In this document: piece after piece, positions 52,633-61,728 of the stretch
How positions within the stretch are numbered: the first letter of the stretch is position 1
Layout of the letters: each line of letters begins with the position of its first letter
Assembly (NCBI RefSeq): GCF_026107415.2
Contig: NZ_JAPCHX010000003.1
Location: forward strand, 1 to 64,000
Direction: 5' to 3'
Origin: Microbacterium sp. MPKO10
Lineage (GTDB): Bacteria > Actinomycetota > Actinomycetes > Actinomycetales > Microbacteriaceae
Length of the DNA: 64,000 nt
Program-made: the position numbers and the translations under genes
The notes under the pieces: generated by a model
What the model saw: only the letters and a program-made list of their open reading frames with translations
Databases searched by the model: none
What the model was told of the DNA's origin: nothing

Positions 52633-53074
52633 TCCCCTGACCGAGGATCGCGGCTCGGCATCGCTCGAGTTCATCACGGCCGGCTTGATCCTTCTGGTTC
52701 CATTGGTCTATTTGGTCATCGCCCTCTCACAGATTCAGGGAGGATCCCTTGCCGTCACAGGGGCAGCCAAACAGGCGGCGCGCGTCTTCGTACTCGCCGA
52801 CGACCCGAGTGTTGCGCTGACGCGCGTCGAGACGGCAGTGCGAGTCAGCCTCGCCGACTTCGGTGTGGACGCAGACGAGGCTCACGTCACGGTGACATGC
52901 GCCGATGGGTCTGGAGCAGAATGCCTGAGGCGCGGCGAAGTCGTGACCGTGACAGTGACCGCGGCGGTCGCCCTCCCGCTCGTCCCTGACGTCCTCGATG
53001 TTCGCCAAGCCGCGAGCGTTCCCGTTGAGGCGCATGCAGTTCAGAAAGTCTCGCGCTTCTGGGGCACGCCATGA
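52607..53074 (+). CDS. TadE/TadG-like pseudopilin
   Basis: The 155-residue protein begins with a basic stretch, then EDRGSASLEFITAGLILLVP, again a Glu-containing pilin-like helix, then a soluble domain with CADGSGAEC (possible disulfide). ATG 52607 has GGAGGTATC upstream. It is coupled to both neighbours. Confidence 0.8.
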   Translation: MRLAKRLTDPLTEDRGSASLEFITAGLILLVPLVYLVIALSQIQGGSLAVTGAAKQAARVFVLADDPSVALTRVETAVRVSLADFGVDADEAHVTVTCADGSGAECLRRGEVVTVTVTAAVALPLVPDVLDVRQAASVPVEAHAVQKVSRFWGTP

Positions 53075-53511
53075 AGCGCGCGACGGGGCGCAACGACGAC
53101 GGCTCGACACTGATACTGACGATCTTCTACGGGGCGCTGTCTCTTCTGCTCATCCTGATCGTCGCTGCCGCGACGTCTCTGTATCTGGAGCGCAAGCAGC
53201 TCGTCAGCGTCGCTGATGCCGCGGCACTCGTCGGGGCTGAGGCCTTCTCCCTGTCTGACGTGCGCGCAGACGACGGCGCTCCCGCGCTGACACTGGACCC
53301 CGCCGACGTGGACCGGGCAGTGACGGCGTTTCTCGATGACCCCGCGTTTGCCGATCAGGACGACCTGACACTCGTCAGAGCAACGAGCAGAGACGGGGTG
53401 AGCGCAACGGTCACGGTGTCGAGCCAGTGGCAGCCGCCCGTCCTCACCCTGTTCGTTCCCGAGGGAATCCGCGTCGAGGTGACGAGTGTCGCGCGGTCAG
53501 TTTTCGAGTGA
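53071..53511 (+). CDS. TadG/Rv3660-type pilus-associated membrane protein
   Basis: The 146-residue protein starts with RNDDGSTLILTIFYGALSLL, the Gly-Ser-x-hydrophobic pattern of flp-locus TadG-like proteins. It continues with a helix LYLERKQLVSVADAAALVGAEA and a small external domain. It starts on an ATGA overlap and ends the tad operon. No prepilin peptidase is in the window, so it must be encoded elsewhere. Confidence 0.78.
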   Translation: MKRATGRNDDGSTLILTIFYGALSLLLILIVAAATSLYLERKQLVSVADAAALVGAEAFSLSDVRADDGAPALTLDPADVDRAVTAFLDDPAFADQDDLTLVRATSRDGVSATVTVSSQWQPPVLTLFVPEGIRVEVTSVARSVFE

Positions 53512-53514
53512 CGG

Positions 53515-54771
53515 TCAATCTTCGAGAGAGGGGCGTCGCGGGGGCCGGCTGATGTAGCGGGGGAGCGACGTCGCCATCACGACGGCTCCGACAACGGCGA
53601 GACCACTGAGGGAGCCAGCGGCAACGGCGATCGATGCGAGTCCCGTGACACCGGCGATGACGAGAGGGCTCGTTGCCGCGCCAGCATCCGTCACGAACCT
53701 CCACGCGCCAAGGAACGGCGCCGGATTCCGAGGGCCGGCGAGGTCAGCACCCAAGGTCATCAGGATGCCGCTGCTAATCCCATTCGCGACAGCGAGAAGA
53801 CCCGCCGCCACGCACATCCATACGACAGCCGATGGGACATCGTGTGTGAAGGCAAGCAGTGCCAAGCCCGCGCCGAGGCCGATGATCGGCGGCAGAGCTC
53901 CCCAGAGCCGACCGTACGTGTCCATGATGTGCCCGCTGACGTAAAAAAGTGCGAAGTCGACGGCGCCGGCAATGCCGATGATCAACGCCGTCGAGGCCTC
54001 GTCGACGCCGAGGCTCACCGCCCAGAGCGGGATAATCACGGTGCGTGCCGAGCGGAGCGCAGAGAGGATCGCGGCCCCGACTCCGACCGTCCCGAGCACC
54101 CGGCGATTGGCACCGATCGTCGCGATGATTCCCGTCGGCGGAACAGCGACCTCTGATGTGGTCGTCCTGACCGAGACACGGTGCGCCCGTGCGACCTTCT
54201 CTGGATCGGGAAGGACGAGGAGCACGATCGCTGCACTCAGGCAGAACACCACCATCGTCCAGTACACGCCCGCCATCCCGCCCGTGAGATGGATGATCGG
54301 TGCCGACAGCAGGGGGCCGATAAAGTGGCCGCCCCGGAACACGCCGCCGAGGAGCGAGAGAGAGCGGGCGCGAAATCTGATCGGAACATACGTCGTCATA
54401 AACGCGTGCCGGGCGAGGGCGAACACCGCGGTAGCAAGGCCAAGGACGAAGACTCCGATGCCCAGCACGAACGGGGTTGGGGCGAGCATGATTGCGACGG
54501 CCGATACGAGGGCGAGAGCGACGGCCGCGATCATCGCCGTGCGCTCGCCGATGCGGCTCACGAGAATGCCGCTCGGAATGTCCCCGACCAGCTCGCCGAT
54601 TTTGAGCATCGCCGCGATGGCTCCGGCGATGGCGATGGTGGCGCCCAAGCTGGAGGCGGCCGCCGGGATCAGGGGGATGAGTGCCCCCTCGCCGATGCCG
54701 AAAAGCAGGGTCGGGAGGTAGACGGCGGCGGCGACAGTGCGCAGAGAGAACCCGGAATCGTCGTCGGCCAT
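53515..54771 (-). CDS. MFS transporter
   Basis: The 418-residue protein has about twelve hydrophobic segments and the MFS loop 2-3 motif region (GDIPSGILVSRIGERT near residue 62). The loop between helices 6 and 7 carries the usual basic residues. The substrate cannot be predicted. It converges on the tad operon with three bases between stops and is divergent from prfB. Confidence 0.9.
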   Translation of the reverse strand: MADDDSGFSLRTVAAAVYLPTLLFGIGEGALIPLIPAAASSLGATIAIAGAIAAMLKIGELVGDIPSGILVSRIGERTAMIAAVALALVSAVAIMLAPTPFVLGIGVFVLGLATAVFALARHAFMTTYVPIRFRARSLSLLGGVFRGGHFIGPLLSAPIIHLTGGMAGVYWTMVVFCLSAAIVLLVLPDPEKVARAHRVSVRTTTSEVAVPPTGIIATIGANRRVLGTVGVGAAILSALRSARTVIIPLWAVSLGVDEASTALIIGIAGAVDFALFYVSGHIMDTYGRLWGALPPIIGLGAGLALLAFTHDVPSAVVWMCVAAGLLAVANGISSGILMTLGADLAGPRNPAPFLGAWRFVTDAGAATSPLVIAGVTGLASIAVAAGSLSGLAVVGAVVMATSLPRYISRPPRRPSLED

Positions 54772-54829
54772 AACGAGTCCAGCCTAGTCACGGGCGGCTC
54801 AGCCAGTGGCCCTGTAGTGTGGGGAGACG

Positions 54830-55936
54830 ATGCTAGACCTTGATATGAGCGCGGAGATCGACGCGCTGCGCGCGACCTTTGCCGATATTCGCACGGTGCT
54901 TGATGTCGACAAACTGACCGACGACATCGAGCGGCTGAGTGCCGAGGCATCGGCGCCGGGTCTGTGGGACGACACGGAGCGCGCCCAGCAGGTAACGAGC
55001 CGGTTGAGCCATGCACAGGCGGACCTCGCCCGGGTGAAGAGCGTCGAACAACGGATCGACGACCTCGAAGTGCTCGTCGAACTCGCCAACGAAGCGGGAG
55101 ACGAGGAATCGGCGGACGAGGCGCGCACCGAACTCACGGGTCTTCAGCGCACGATCGCGGATCTCGAGATTCAGACGATGCTGAACGGCGAGTACGACGC
55201 ACGACCCGCAGTGGTCACGATTCGGGCTGGGGCCGGCGGGGTGGATGCCGCTGACTTTGCCGACATGCTGCTGCGCATGTATCTGCGCTGGGCGGAGCAT
55301 CACGGGTACGCGGCAAAGGTCCTCGACACAAGTTACGCCGAAGAGGCCGGCATCAAATCGGCGACGTTCGAAGTGGATGCGCCGTACGCGTTCGGCAAGC
55401 TGTCCATCGAAGCAGGCACGCACCGGCTCGTGCGGATGAGCCCTTTCAACTCGGCGGGCAAGCGGCAGACCAGCTTCGCGGCCGTCGAGGTGATCCCGCT
55501 CATGGAAGAGGCGACGGAGATCGAGATTCCCGACACGGACATCCGCATCGATGTCTTTCGGTCTTCCGGACCTGGCGGTCAGTCTGTGAACACAACGGAC
55601 TCGGCCGTGCGAATTACGCACGTTCCCTCGGGAATCGTCGTATCGATGCAGAACGAGAAGAGCCAGATTCAGAACCGTGCGGCCGCCATGCGCGTTCTGC
55701 AGTCACGGCTCCTCCTGATGCAGCGCGAGCAGGAAGCAGCGAAGAAGAAGGAGCTGGCGGGCAGCATCACGGCGAGCTGGGGCGATCAGATGCGCTCCTA
55801 CGTTTTGGCGCCGTACCAGATGGTGAAAGACCTGCGAACCGAATTCGAGGTCAACAACCCCAGCAACGTGTTTGACGGCGATCTCGACGGATTCATCGCG
55901 GCGGGTATCCGCTGGCGATCGATGAAAGACGCTTAA
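54830..55936 (+). CDS. prfB: Peptide chain release factor 2
   Basis: The 368-residue protein ends translation at UGA and UAA. It has the RF2 tripeptide SPF in [10 protein letters not shown] near residue 204 and the catalytic GGQ in [14 protein letters not shown] near 247. The frame is continuous from the start, so the programmed frameshift of E. coli prfB is absent. ATG 54830 follows GGGGAGACG; an ATG at 54845 is also in frame. The order prfB-ftsE-ftsX-smpB is conserved in Actinobacteria. Confidence 0.96.
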   Translation: MLDLDMSAEIDALRATFADIRTVLDVDKLTDDIERLSAEASAPGLWDDTERAQQVTSRLSHAQADLARVKSVEQRIDDLEVLVELANEAGDEESADEARTELTGLQRTIADLEIQTMLNGEYDARPAVVTIRAGAGGVDAADFADMLLRMYLRWAEHHGYAAKVLDTSYAEEAGIKSATFEVDAPYAFGKLSIEAGTHRLVRMSPFNSAGKRQTSFAAVEVIPLMEEATEIEIPDTDIRIDVFRSSGPGGQSVNTTDSAVRITHVPSGIVVSMQNEKSQIQNRAAAMRVLQSRLLLMQREQEAAKKKELAGSITASWGDQMRSYVLAPYQMVKDLRTEFEVNNPSNVFDGDLDGFIAAGIRWRSMKDA

Positions 55937-56009
55937 AACGCTGAATGCCGGACGCTGGGGTGAGTCGCTCCGCCGGTTGGCGTGCCGCCTGCTTAGGCTC
56001 TAAAGAGTC

Positions 56010-56975
56010 ATGATTCGATTCGACACGGTCACCAAGAAATACCCGGGCAACCCGCGGCCGGCGCTCAACGGCGTCGACCTCGAGGTGCAGCGGGGCGAGT
56101 TCGTGTTCCTCGTGGGAGCCTCGGGGTCGGGAAAATCGAGCTGCCTGCAGCTGATTCTCAAAGAGCAGGGTCCGACACGCGGCACCGTGCACGTTCTTGG
56201 ACACGATCTCGTATCGATCTCGAACCGCAAGGTTCCGTACTTCCGTCGTAACCTCGGTGTGGTCTTTCAGGACTTCCGACTCCTCACGACGAAGACTGTG
56301 TTTCAGAATGTCGCGTTTTCGCTGCAGGTGATCGGCAAATCGCGCGGCTTCGTGCAGGAGGCCGTCCCTGACGTCCTCAAACTCGTCGGCCTCGACGGCA
56401 AGGGCGGTCGCATGCCGCACGAACTCTCGGGAGGTGAGCAGCAGCGCGTCGCCATTGCCCGTGCCGTCGTCAATAAGCCGCAGATCCTCCTCGCCGACGA
56501 GCCGACGGGAAACTTGGACCCGGCGACGAGCGCCGGAATCATGCAGCTGCTTGAACGGATCAACGGCAACGGCACGACAGTCGTCATGGCGACGCACGAG
56601 GCAGCCATCGTCGACAGGATGCGCCGACGCGTCGTTGAGCTCGTGGACGGACGCGTCGTTCGCGACGAGACGAAGGGCGGCTACGGCGACACCGCGTCGA
56701 TCATCGATATCACACCGCTGCCCGAGCGCGGCGAGCAGGCCGAGAAGGCGAAAGCAGAGGCAGAGGAAGCCGCGTCGACGCCGGATACTCATTCGGTCGC
56801 TGTTCCCGTGACCGTCGAATCGGTACCGGATGCTGCGCCCGCGGTGCCCGAAGACGCGGACGACACGGCGACGGACGCCGACACGTCAGAGCACTTGTCC
56901 CTCGCCGAGCGCCTCGGATTGCGCTCCAACTCCGATCGTGGCGATGACGAGCAGAATGTAGGACCGACCACATGA
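56010..56975 (+). CDS. ftsE: Cell-division ATP-binding protein FtsE with C-terminal extension
   Basis: The 321-residue ATPase works with FtsX to control peptidoglycan hydrolases at the septum. It has Walker A GASGSGKSS near residue 39, Q-loop VFQDFRLL near 87, signature LSGGEQQR near 138, Walker B ILLADEP near 157 and the switch His in MATHEA. The usual protein ends near residue 225. Here a further 95 residues, rich in Glu, Ala and Asp, extend the C-terminus. It overlaps ftsX (ATGA). Confidence 0.96.
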   Translation: MIRFDTVTKKYPGNPRPALNGVDLEVQRGEFVFLVGASGSGKSSCLQLILKEQGPTRGTVHVLGHDLVSISNRKVPYFRRNLGVVFQDFRLLTTKTVFQNVAFSLQVIGKSRGFVQEAVPDVLKLVGLDGKGGRMPHELSGGEQQRVAIARAVVNKPQILLADEPTGNLDPATSAGIMQLLERINGNGTTVVMATHEAAIVDRMRRRVVELVDGRVVRDETKGGYGDTASIIDITPLPERGEQAEKAKAEAEEAASTPDTHSVAVPVTVESVPDAAPAVPEDADDTATDADTSEHLSLAERLGLRSNSDRGDDEQNVGPTT

Positions 56976-57892
56976 GGCTGAATCTCGTCCTGTCGGAGGC
57001 GCTCAACGGGCTGCGCCGCAATGCGTCGATGGTGATCTCGGTGATCCTCGTCACGTTCATCTCGCTCACCTTCGTGGGGGCGGCGGCTCTCATGCAGATG
57101 CAGATCGGCCAGATGAAGAACTACTGGTACGACCGTGCGCAGGTCGCGATCTACATGTGTACCGAGACGGATGCTGCCGTCGACGCGGCGTGTGCAGGCG
57201 GTGCGGCGACCCAGGAGCAGCTTGATGCTGTGAAGGCGCAGCTGGAAGACGAGACGCTGTCGCGATACATCCAGGAGTATTACTTCGAGGACCACGAACA
57301 GGCATATGAGAACTTCTCAAAGCAGTTCGAGGGCAACGAGATGACGGAGCTCGTGACACCGGAACAGTTCAATCAGACGTACTGGGTGAACTTGAAGGAC
57401 CCGTCGCAGTCAGCGGTCCTCATCGAAGCGTTCTCGGACACCCCGGGCGTCGAGTCGGTGACGGATCAGCGTCAATACCTCGACCAGATCTTCAGCGTCC
57501 TCAACATCGCCAGCTACTCCGCCATCGGCATCGCCGGACTGATGCTGGTCGCGGCAGTTCTGCTCATTGCGACGACGATCCGGCTCTCCGCCTTCTCCCG
57601 CCGCAAGGAGATCGGGATCATGCGGCTAGTCGGAGCCTCGAATAGGTTTATTCAAACGCCGTTTATCCTCGAGGGCGTCTTCTCAGCGGTGATCGGGTCG
57701 ATCCTTGCCGGTGGAGCCGTCGTCGCGCTCGTGCACTTCTTCGTTCAGGGATATCTCGCCCCGCGATTGCTGTTCATCAGTTTCGTCGACGTCGGTGATT
57801 CCTTCCTGGTCGTGCCGCTGTTGATCGTGATCGGAATCCTGCTGGCCGCGCTGAGCGCCAATTTCGCAATCAAGCGCTATCTCAAGATTTAG
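56972..57892 (+). CDS. ftsX: Cell-division permease FtsX
   Basis: The 306-residue membrane partner of FtsE has a short cytoplasmic N-terminus, a first membrane helix (about 24-44), an extracellular domain of about 140 residues that would contact hydrolases, and three C-terminal helices with the RRKEIGIMRLVGAS coupling motif near 210. A pair of extracellular cysteines (in MCTE and DAACAG) may form a disulfide. Confidence 0.96.
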   Translation: MRLNLVLSEALNGLRRNASMVISVILVTFISLTFVGAAALMQMQIGQMKNYWYDRAQVAIYMCTETDAAVDAACAGGAATQEQLDAVKAQLEDETLSRYIQEYYFEDHEQAYENFSKQFEGNEMTELVTPEQFNQTYWVNLKDPSQSAVLIEAFSDTPGVESVTDQRQYLDQIFSVLNIASYSAIGIAGLMLVAAVLLIATTIRLSAFSRRKEIGIMRLVGASNRFIQTPFILEGVFSAVIGSILAGGAVVALVHFFVQGYLAPRLLFISFVDVGDSFLVVPLLIVIGILLAALSANFAIKRYLKI

Positions 57893-57981
57893 GCGCCACG
57901 GCTGATAGACTTGTGGGCTGCCTGCGCGAGCTTCGCGCGCAGCATCCCATGATCATTTGTGACGCATCGATGGAGTAGACC

Positions 57982-58458
57982 GTGCCGAAGGAACAAGGCG
58001 AGAGGGTTGTGGCCACCAACCGCAAGGCGCGGCACGACTACCTCATCGAGGACACCTATGAGGCCGGCCTCGTGCTGTGGGGAACCGAGGTGAAGGCCCT
58101 GCGCGAGGGGCGTGCCTCGCTCGTCGACGGCTATGCGTACATCGACAAGGGAGAGGCCTGGCTCGATGCCGTGCACATTCCGGAGTACATTCAGGGCACG
58201 TGGACGAACCACTCGCCGCGGCGCAAGCGCAAGCTTCTGCTGCACCGTCAGCAGATCACACGCATCAGCCACAAGATCGCTCCTGGTGGATACACGCTTG
58301 TTCCCCTGAAGATCTACTTCTCTGACGGTCGCGCCAAGGTCGAGATCGCTGTCGCCAAGGGTAAACGCGAGTTCGACAAACGTCAGGCGCTCCGAGAGCG
58401 GCAGGACAAGCGTGAGGCCGAAAGAGCCATGGCGACGCGCAACCGGCTGGGGGAGTGA
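57982..58458 (+). CDS. smpB: SsrA-binding protein SmpB
   Basis: The 158-residue protein binds tmRNA and directs it to stalled ribosomes. Motifs are [17 protein letters not shown] near residue 14, [14 protein letters not shown] near 35, and the basic C-terminal tail ([19 protein letters not shown]) that enters the empty mRNA channel. It starts with GTG after TGGAGTAGACC. Its partner RNA lies 140 bp downstream. The 90 bp between ftsX and smpB hold a CTGCGCG/CGCGCAG hairpin and one octamer. Confidence 0.97.
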   Translation: MPKEQGERVVATNRKARHDYLIEDTYEAGLVLWGTEVKALREGRASLVDGYAYIDKGEAWLDAVHIPEYIQGTWTNHSPRRKRKLLLHRQQITRISHKIAPGGYTLVPLKIYFSDGRAKVEIAVAKGKREFDKRQALRERQDKREAERAMATRNRLGE

Positions 58459-58597
58459 ACTCCTTCGGCCGCGGGGAATGAACCGGGGTATCGGCGTGTT
58501 ATTCTCTAGTACTGCATCCAGTGGATGCCTGTCCGGTGAGAGCCGGGATTGACAAGTGAACAGCGTGTGATGATGGTCCGCTCGAACGAGCGCGCAT

Positions 58598-58967
58598 GGG
58601 GATGATCGGTTTCGACACTGCCTGTGAGCCCACGAGAAGCGGGCCGAGGATCCGGGGTTATCTCGTTAACGCTCCCTGGAAACCAATAAGTGCCAACTCA
58701 AAGCGCACTGACTTCGCCCTCGCTGCCTAAGCGAGCCCGATAGTCCGTCAGACCGTGGGTGTTCCCGACACGGATCCTGGCGTCATTAAGGGGACTTGCT
58801 GCGTATTGATGTCTGAGCGATGCGCGGGACTTTTACTCAGGCTGGGCCCGTCAACCGCGATGCCTGTGGCAGAGGTTGGGGCCGAGTAGAACGCGACACA
58901 GGCTACGCCCGTAGAAGGCGTGGAATCTCAGCAGTGGACGGGGGTTCAATTCCCCCCATCTCCACCA
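58598..58967 (+). ncRNA. ssrA: tmRNA (SsrA)
   Basis: The 370-nt RNA begins GGGGATGATC and ends CATCTCCACCA, and these pair as a tRNA-like acceptor stem. The 3' T arm is GGTTCAATTCC. The tag frame starts at GCC (58692) and ends at TAA (58728-58730), encoding ANSKRTDFALAA. It rescues stalled ribosomes with the upstream SmpB. Confidence 0.97.
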
Positions 58968-58999
58968 TCGACCATCGTCACACGCTGTCACTGTCAGAG

Positions 59000-59028
59000 A
59001 TGAGGGTCGTCCGCGGGGCGGCCCTCAT
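59000..59028. terminator. Terminator after ssrA
   Basis: ATGAGGG and CCCTCAT arms with further partial pairing (59000-59028) follow the tmRNA by 32 bp. The hairpin touches the last codons of the convergent phosphatase gene and may serve both. Confidence 0.6.
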
Positions 59029-59834
59029 GTCGTTGATGGCGATGAATGCGTGCGCGCGATATGCGTCACGATTGCGTCATGCAACACGCCGTTCGTCGCC
59101 AGCGAGCTGCGCTCGGCGATACTGTTCGCCCCGTCGATAGCGGTGAAGCGACCGCCGGCCTCTTCGACGATGACCGCGAAGGGCGCGATGTCGTACTCCT
59201 TGACGTCGAACTCGGCGACCACGTCGATCAGCCCCTCGGCGAGCAGGCCATAGGACCACATGTCTCCGAACGCGCGGTCGCGCCACACGTCGCGCGACAG
59301 GTCGATGAGGGAGTCAAGGTACCCGGCTTCGTCCCACTGGGCGATGCTCTGGAAGCTCAGCGAGGCGTTTTCAATCGCATCGACGGATGACACGGTGAGG
59401 CGTCGCGGTTCGCCGCCGTTCTCGCTCAGCCACGCGCCTGTACCGCGCGCCGCCCACCAGCGCTTTCCGAAGGCGGGTGCGCTGGCGACTCCGACGACAG
59501 GCACGCCGTCGATGGCGAGGGCGAGAAGCGTCGCCCAATTGGGCACCCCGCGTAGAAAGTTGGCTGTGCCATCGATGGGGTCGATGATCCATTGCCGCCG
59601 GCTGTCGCCCTCGGTGCCGTATTCTTCGCCCAGGATGCCGTCATCGGGGCGTTCGCGGGCAAGAACGTCGCGGAGGGCGTGCTCGACGGCGAGGTCGGCA
59701 TCGGTGACGTGCGTGTGGTCCGGCTTTGTCGAAATCGTGAGATCGGCCGTGCGGAATCGCGAGGCGGAGATCGCGTCAGCGGTGTCCGCGAGTGAGAGGG
59801 CAAGAGCGAGGTCGTCTGAGTACGAAGCAGTCAC
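59025..59834 (-). CDS. Inositol-monophosphatase family protein (possible histidinol phosphatase)
   Basis: The protein has about 269 residues. It shows the lithium-sensitive phosphatase motifs: GEEYGTEG near residue 71, WIIDPIDGTANFLRG near 85 and the C-terminal DVKEYDIAPFAVIVEEAGG near 210. It hydrolyses a small phosphate ester. Actinobacterial HisN histidinol phosphatases look like this, and inositol phosphatase is the alternative. GTG 59834 is preferred: TAGGCT ends seven bases upstream, and extra codons to 59930 are not conserved-looking. Confidence 0.9.
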   Translation of the reverse strand: MTASYSDDLALALSLADTADAISASRFRTADLTISTKPDHTHVTDADLAVEHALRDVLARERPDDGILGEEYGTEGDSRRQWIIDPIDGTANFLRGVPNWATLLALAIDGVPVVGVASAPAFGKRWWAARGTGAWLSENGGEPRRLTVSSVDAIENASLSFQSIAQWDEAGYLDSLIDLSRDVWRDRAFGDMWSYGLLAEGLIDVVAEFDVKEYDIAPFAVIVEEAGGRFTAIDGANSIAERSSLATNGVLHDAIVTHIARTHSSPSTT

Positions 59835-59991
59835 GCTGTCAAGCCTACTGGGCGCGACACTGGTCCAGCGGAGGACCGGATTCGGCTGATTTACGTGGCC
59901 GGGCACGGGGCACATGCTCGATTGGCGCAAGCCCCAGAAGTGATGCTAATGTTGACCCTCGGTTCGGGGTTTATTCTGAACCAGACACTAG

Positions 59992-60064
59992 GCACCTCTA
60001 GCTCAATCGGCAGAGCAACTGACTCTTAATCAGTGGGTTCCGGGTTCAAGTCCCGGGGGGTGCA
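59992..60064 (+). tRNA. tRNA-Lys (CTT)
   Basis: This is a 73-nt cloverleaf. The anticodon loop CTCTTAA gives CTT. The acceptor GCACCTC pairs with GGGGTGC, with one T-G pair. The CCA end is not encoded. Its 3' end is the probable attachment site of the adjacent integrated element. Confidence 0.97.
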
Positions 60065-60071
60065 CGCGTAA

Positions 60072-60110
60072 AAGCCCGATCAGGTACACAATCTGATCGG
60101 GCTTCTTTTC
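60072..60110 (+). terminator. Terminator after tRNA-Lys
   Basis: Perfect 12-base arms (60072-60083 and 60093-60104) surround a 9-base loop, followed by CTTTTC. It may belong to the tRNA gene or to the left end of the integrated element. Confidence 0.85.
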
Positions 60111-60144
60111 GTTAAACGGTGCTTGAAATGCCCAAACTCTCCAT

Positions 60145-61305
60145 TTACTCTCCCTTTTCAAAAAGACTCTGAAGCACCGCCGTCACGTCCGGCCCCTCTG
60201 ACAAACGCTCGATGTAATGCTTCTTCGTGATCGCATCCGACGAGTGCCCCAGCTGACTCATTGCCGCCTCGGTTCCCATCTCCCTATCGAGCACCGTCGC
60301 GACGGCCTTGCGGAACGCACGCGGCGTCAATCCCTCGTACTCCGAATCCTTCAGGGCAGCACGCCATTGCCGGCGCATGTTGTTCTGCCACCGCAGCGTC
60401 CCCGTTGACGACGGAAACACCCATGACGTGTACGAGTCCACGCGACGTCGCAAAAGCATCTCTACGGCGAATGGGGCGAGCTTGAGGCCACGCTTCGAGG
60501 TGTCCGACTTCGGGTGATCCTGCACCATCAGTTTGCCGTCATCGCCCGTGATCACTGTGCCTCGAATGTCCACGGTCGGGGGAGTCTTGTCGAAGTCAAT
60601 ATGTTGCCACTCGAGTGCGAGCACTTCGGCTGTGCGTGCACCTGTCGCAACGTACATGTCGAGCAGATCGGTCATGTCGGTGTTGCGCACTGCGCCGCGT
60701 CCGTCCTTGCCTGTGTCGTAGGCGTGCATGAGCTCACGCACGGCGACAATCACGTCACGGTCAGGTGCAACAACATGCGTTTTCTTAGTGCGGATCGGTG
60801 CGGAGTCCCTGGCGGGGTTCGAGTCCATTACTCCGTGTCGAATCGCGAGCTTGAAAATATGCGAGAGTACGACACGGCAATTCTTCGCACGTCCGTCACC
60901 GCGGCTCTTGGCGACGGCCTTGATAAACCGGTCGATCCTCGGTGTTGTTGCCTCGCGTAGCCGGATCTCACCGACGCCTTTGTCGATGACCTTGTGGAGC
61001 ACGTCTCGGTAGCTGCGCAATGTCCCCATTGCGGGATCGGTGGTTTCGTATTCTTCCAGCCATAGCTTGCCGACTTGGCTGATCGTTGAGTCGCGTGTGA
61101 GGGCTTCCAGGGATGGGGCGAGCCGGTCCTTCATCGCGGTCACGAGGTTGCGTTCGGCCTCCGCGCCGGACTTGCCGATACGTTGCATCTTCCGGGTGAC
61201 TCCGTCGCTGTCGCGGTAGTTCGCAATCGCTGCATGTTTTCCAGGTGCGAGTTCGACGCGGCGGATCTTGCCCCATGTCTCAAGGACCAACGGTGGCCGT
61301 GCCAT
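60145..61305 (-). CDS. int: Tyrosine-type site-specific integrase
   Basis: The 386-residue recombinase has an N-terminal arm-binding part, a SAM-like core-binding domain (about 85-165) and the catalytic domain. Visible catalytic residues are Arg in TGARTAEV near 225, a Lys near the beta-hairpin, a His in LGHSSDA near 352 and the nucleophile Tyr in KKHYIERL near 363. The box normally reading HxxR is PRAFRK, so the His is Arg here. ATG 61305 follows AGAAGGGGG. It should act on the adjacent tRNA-Lys site. Confidence 0.93.
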   Translation of the reverse strand: MARPPLVLETWGKIRRVELAPGKHAAIANYRDSDGVTRKMQRIGKSGAEAERNLVTAMKDRLAPSLEALTRDSTISQVGKLWLEEYETTDPAMGTLRSYRDVLHKVIDKGVGEIRLREATTPRIDRFIKAVAKSRGDGRAKNCRVVLSHIFKLAIRHGVMDSNPARDSAPIRTKKTHVVAPDRDVIVAVRELMHAYDTGKDGRGAVRNTDMTDLLDMYVATGARTAEVLALEWQHIDFDKTPPTVDIRGTVITGDDGKLMVQDHPKSDTSKRGLKLAPFAVEMLLRRRVDSYTSWVFPSSTGTLRWQNNMRRQWRAALKDSEYEGLTPRAFRKAVATVLDREMGTEAAMSQLGHSSDAITKKHYIERLSEGPDVTAVLQSLFEKGE

Positions 61306-61363
61306 GGTGTGCCCCCTTCTGGGTGTGCTGTGGGGTGGACGAAGTCAGTGGGCGGGCGTACAT

Positions 61364-61379
61364 TCGAACATAGATTCGA
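61364..61379. promoter_or_regulatory. Candidate LexA (SOS) box
   Basis: TCGAACATAGATTCGA matches the actinobacterial consensus TCGAAC-N4-GTTCGA at eleven of twelve fixed positions. It lies 59 bp upstream of the integrase start and 17 bp before a small rightward open frame at 61396. A TAGATT hexamer lies inside the box. LexA control of excision or anti-repression would link induction to DNA damage. Confidence 0.45.
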
Positions 61380-61395
61380 AAGGGTGATTTGATCG

Positions 61396-61491
61396 ATGGT
61401 GATCCAGACGGTTGCAGAACTATGGGACGAGGCGAGGCGATACGGTGTTAGTCCCGCTGACCTGTTGCCATACGTGCAGTGGCGTCGGTGA
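61396..61491 (+). CDS. Candidate 31-residue small protein
   Basis: A short frame, MVIQTVAELWDEARRYGVSP and 11 more residues, starts at ATG 61396 after GAAAGGGTGA, just downstream of the candidate SOS box. Its last 44 bp are antisense to the 3' end of the repressor gene. I do not recognise the sequence. If real it could be an SOS-induced anti-repressor; this is inference from position only. Confidence 0.35.
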   Translation: MVIQTVAELWDEARRYGVSPADLLPYVQWRR

Positions 61492-61705
61492 TGATTTCCT
61501 GTGGGGTTGTGCCGATGACCTCGCACACGCGGTAGAGAACCGGCATGGGGATCGGACGGACGCCGTCGAGGTAGCGGATCAGCGTCGATCTGTCGATGGG
61601 CGTCTCTTTCGCGACTTGCGCGATTGACTTGCGGTTGAACGCAGCCGCGGCACGAAGGAGCCCCCCTACGAGCGTGTTGAACCGTTCGGCCTCTTTTGTA
61701 GTCAT
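61448..61705 (-). CDS. XRE-family repressor of the element
   Basis: The 85-residue protein is a single helix-turn-helix domain (KSIAQVAKETPIDRSTLIRYLDG, about residues 26-48 of the full chain). It is small for a CI repressor and has no self-cleavage domain. It starts at ATG 61705 and is divergent from a Cro-like gene with 95 bp between, containing two operators. It probably maintains lysogeny. Confidence 0.8.
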   Translation of the reverse strand: MTTKEAERFNTLVGGLLRAAAAFNRKSIAQVAKETPIDRSTLIRYLDGVRPIPMPVLYRVCEVIGTTPQEIITDATARMATGQRD

Positions 61706-61728
61706 ATGGCTAAAGATAGCACACGAGC

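Noticed and set aside
54830-54930. Programmed +1 frameshift in prfB
   Set aside because: The frame is continuous from the start codon, and the CTTTG in this region is followed by CC, not the TGA-C slip site.
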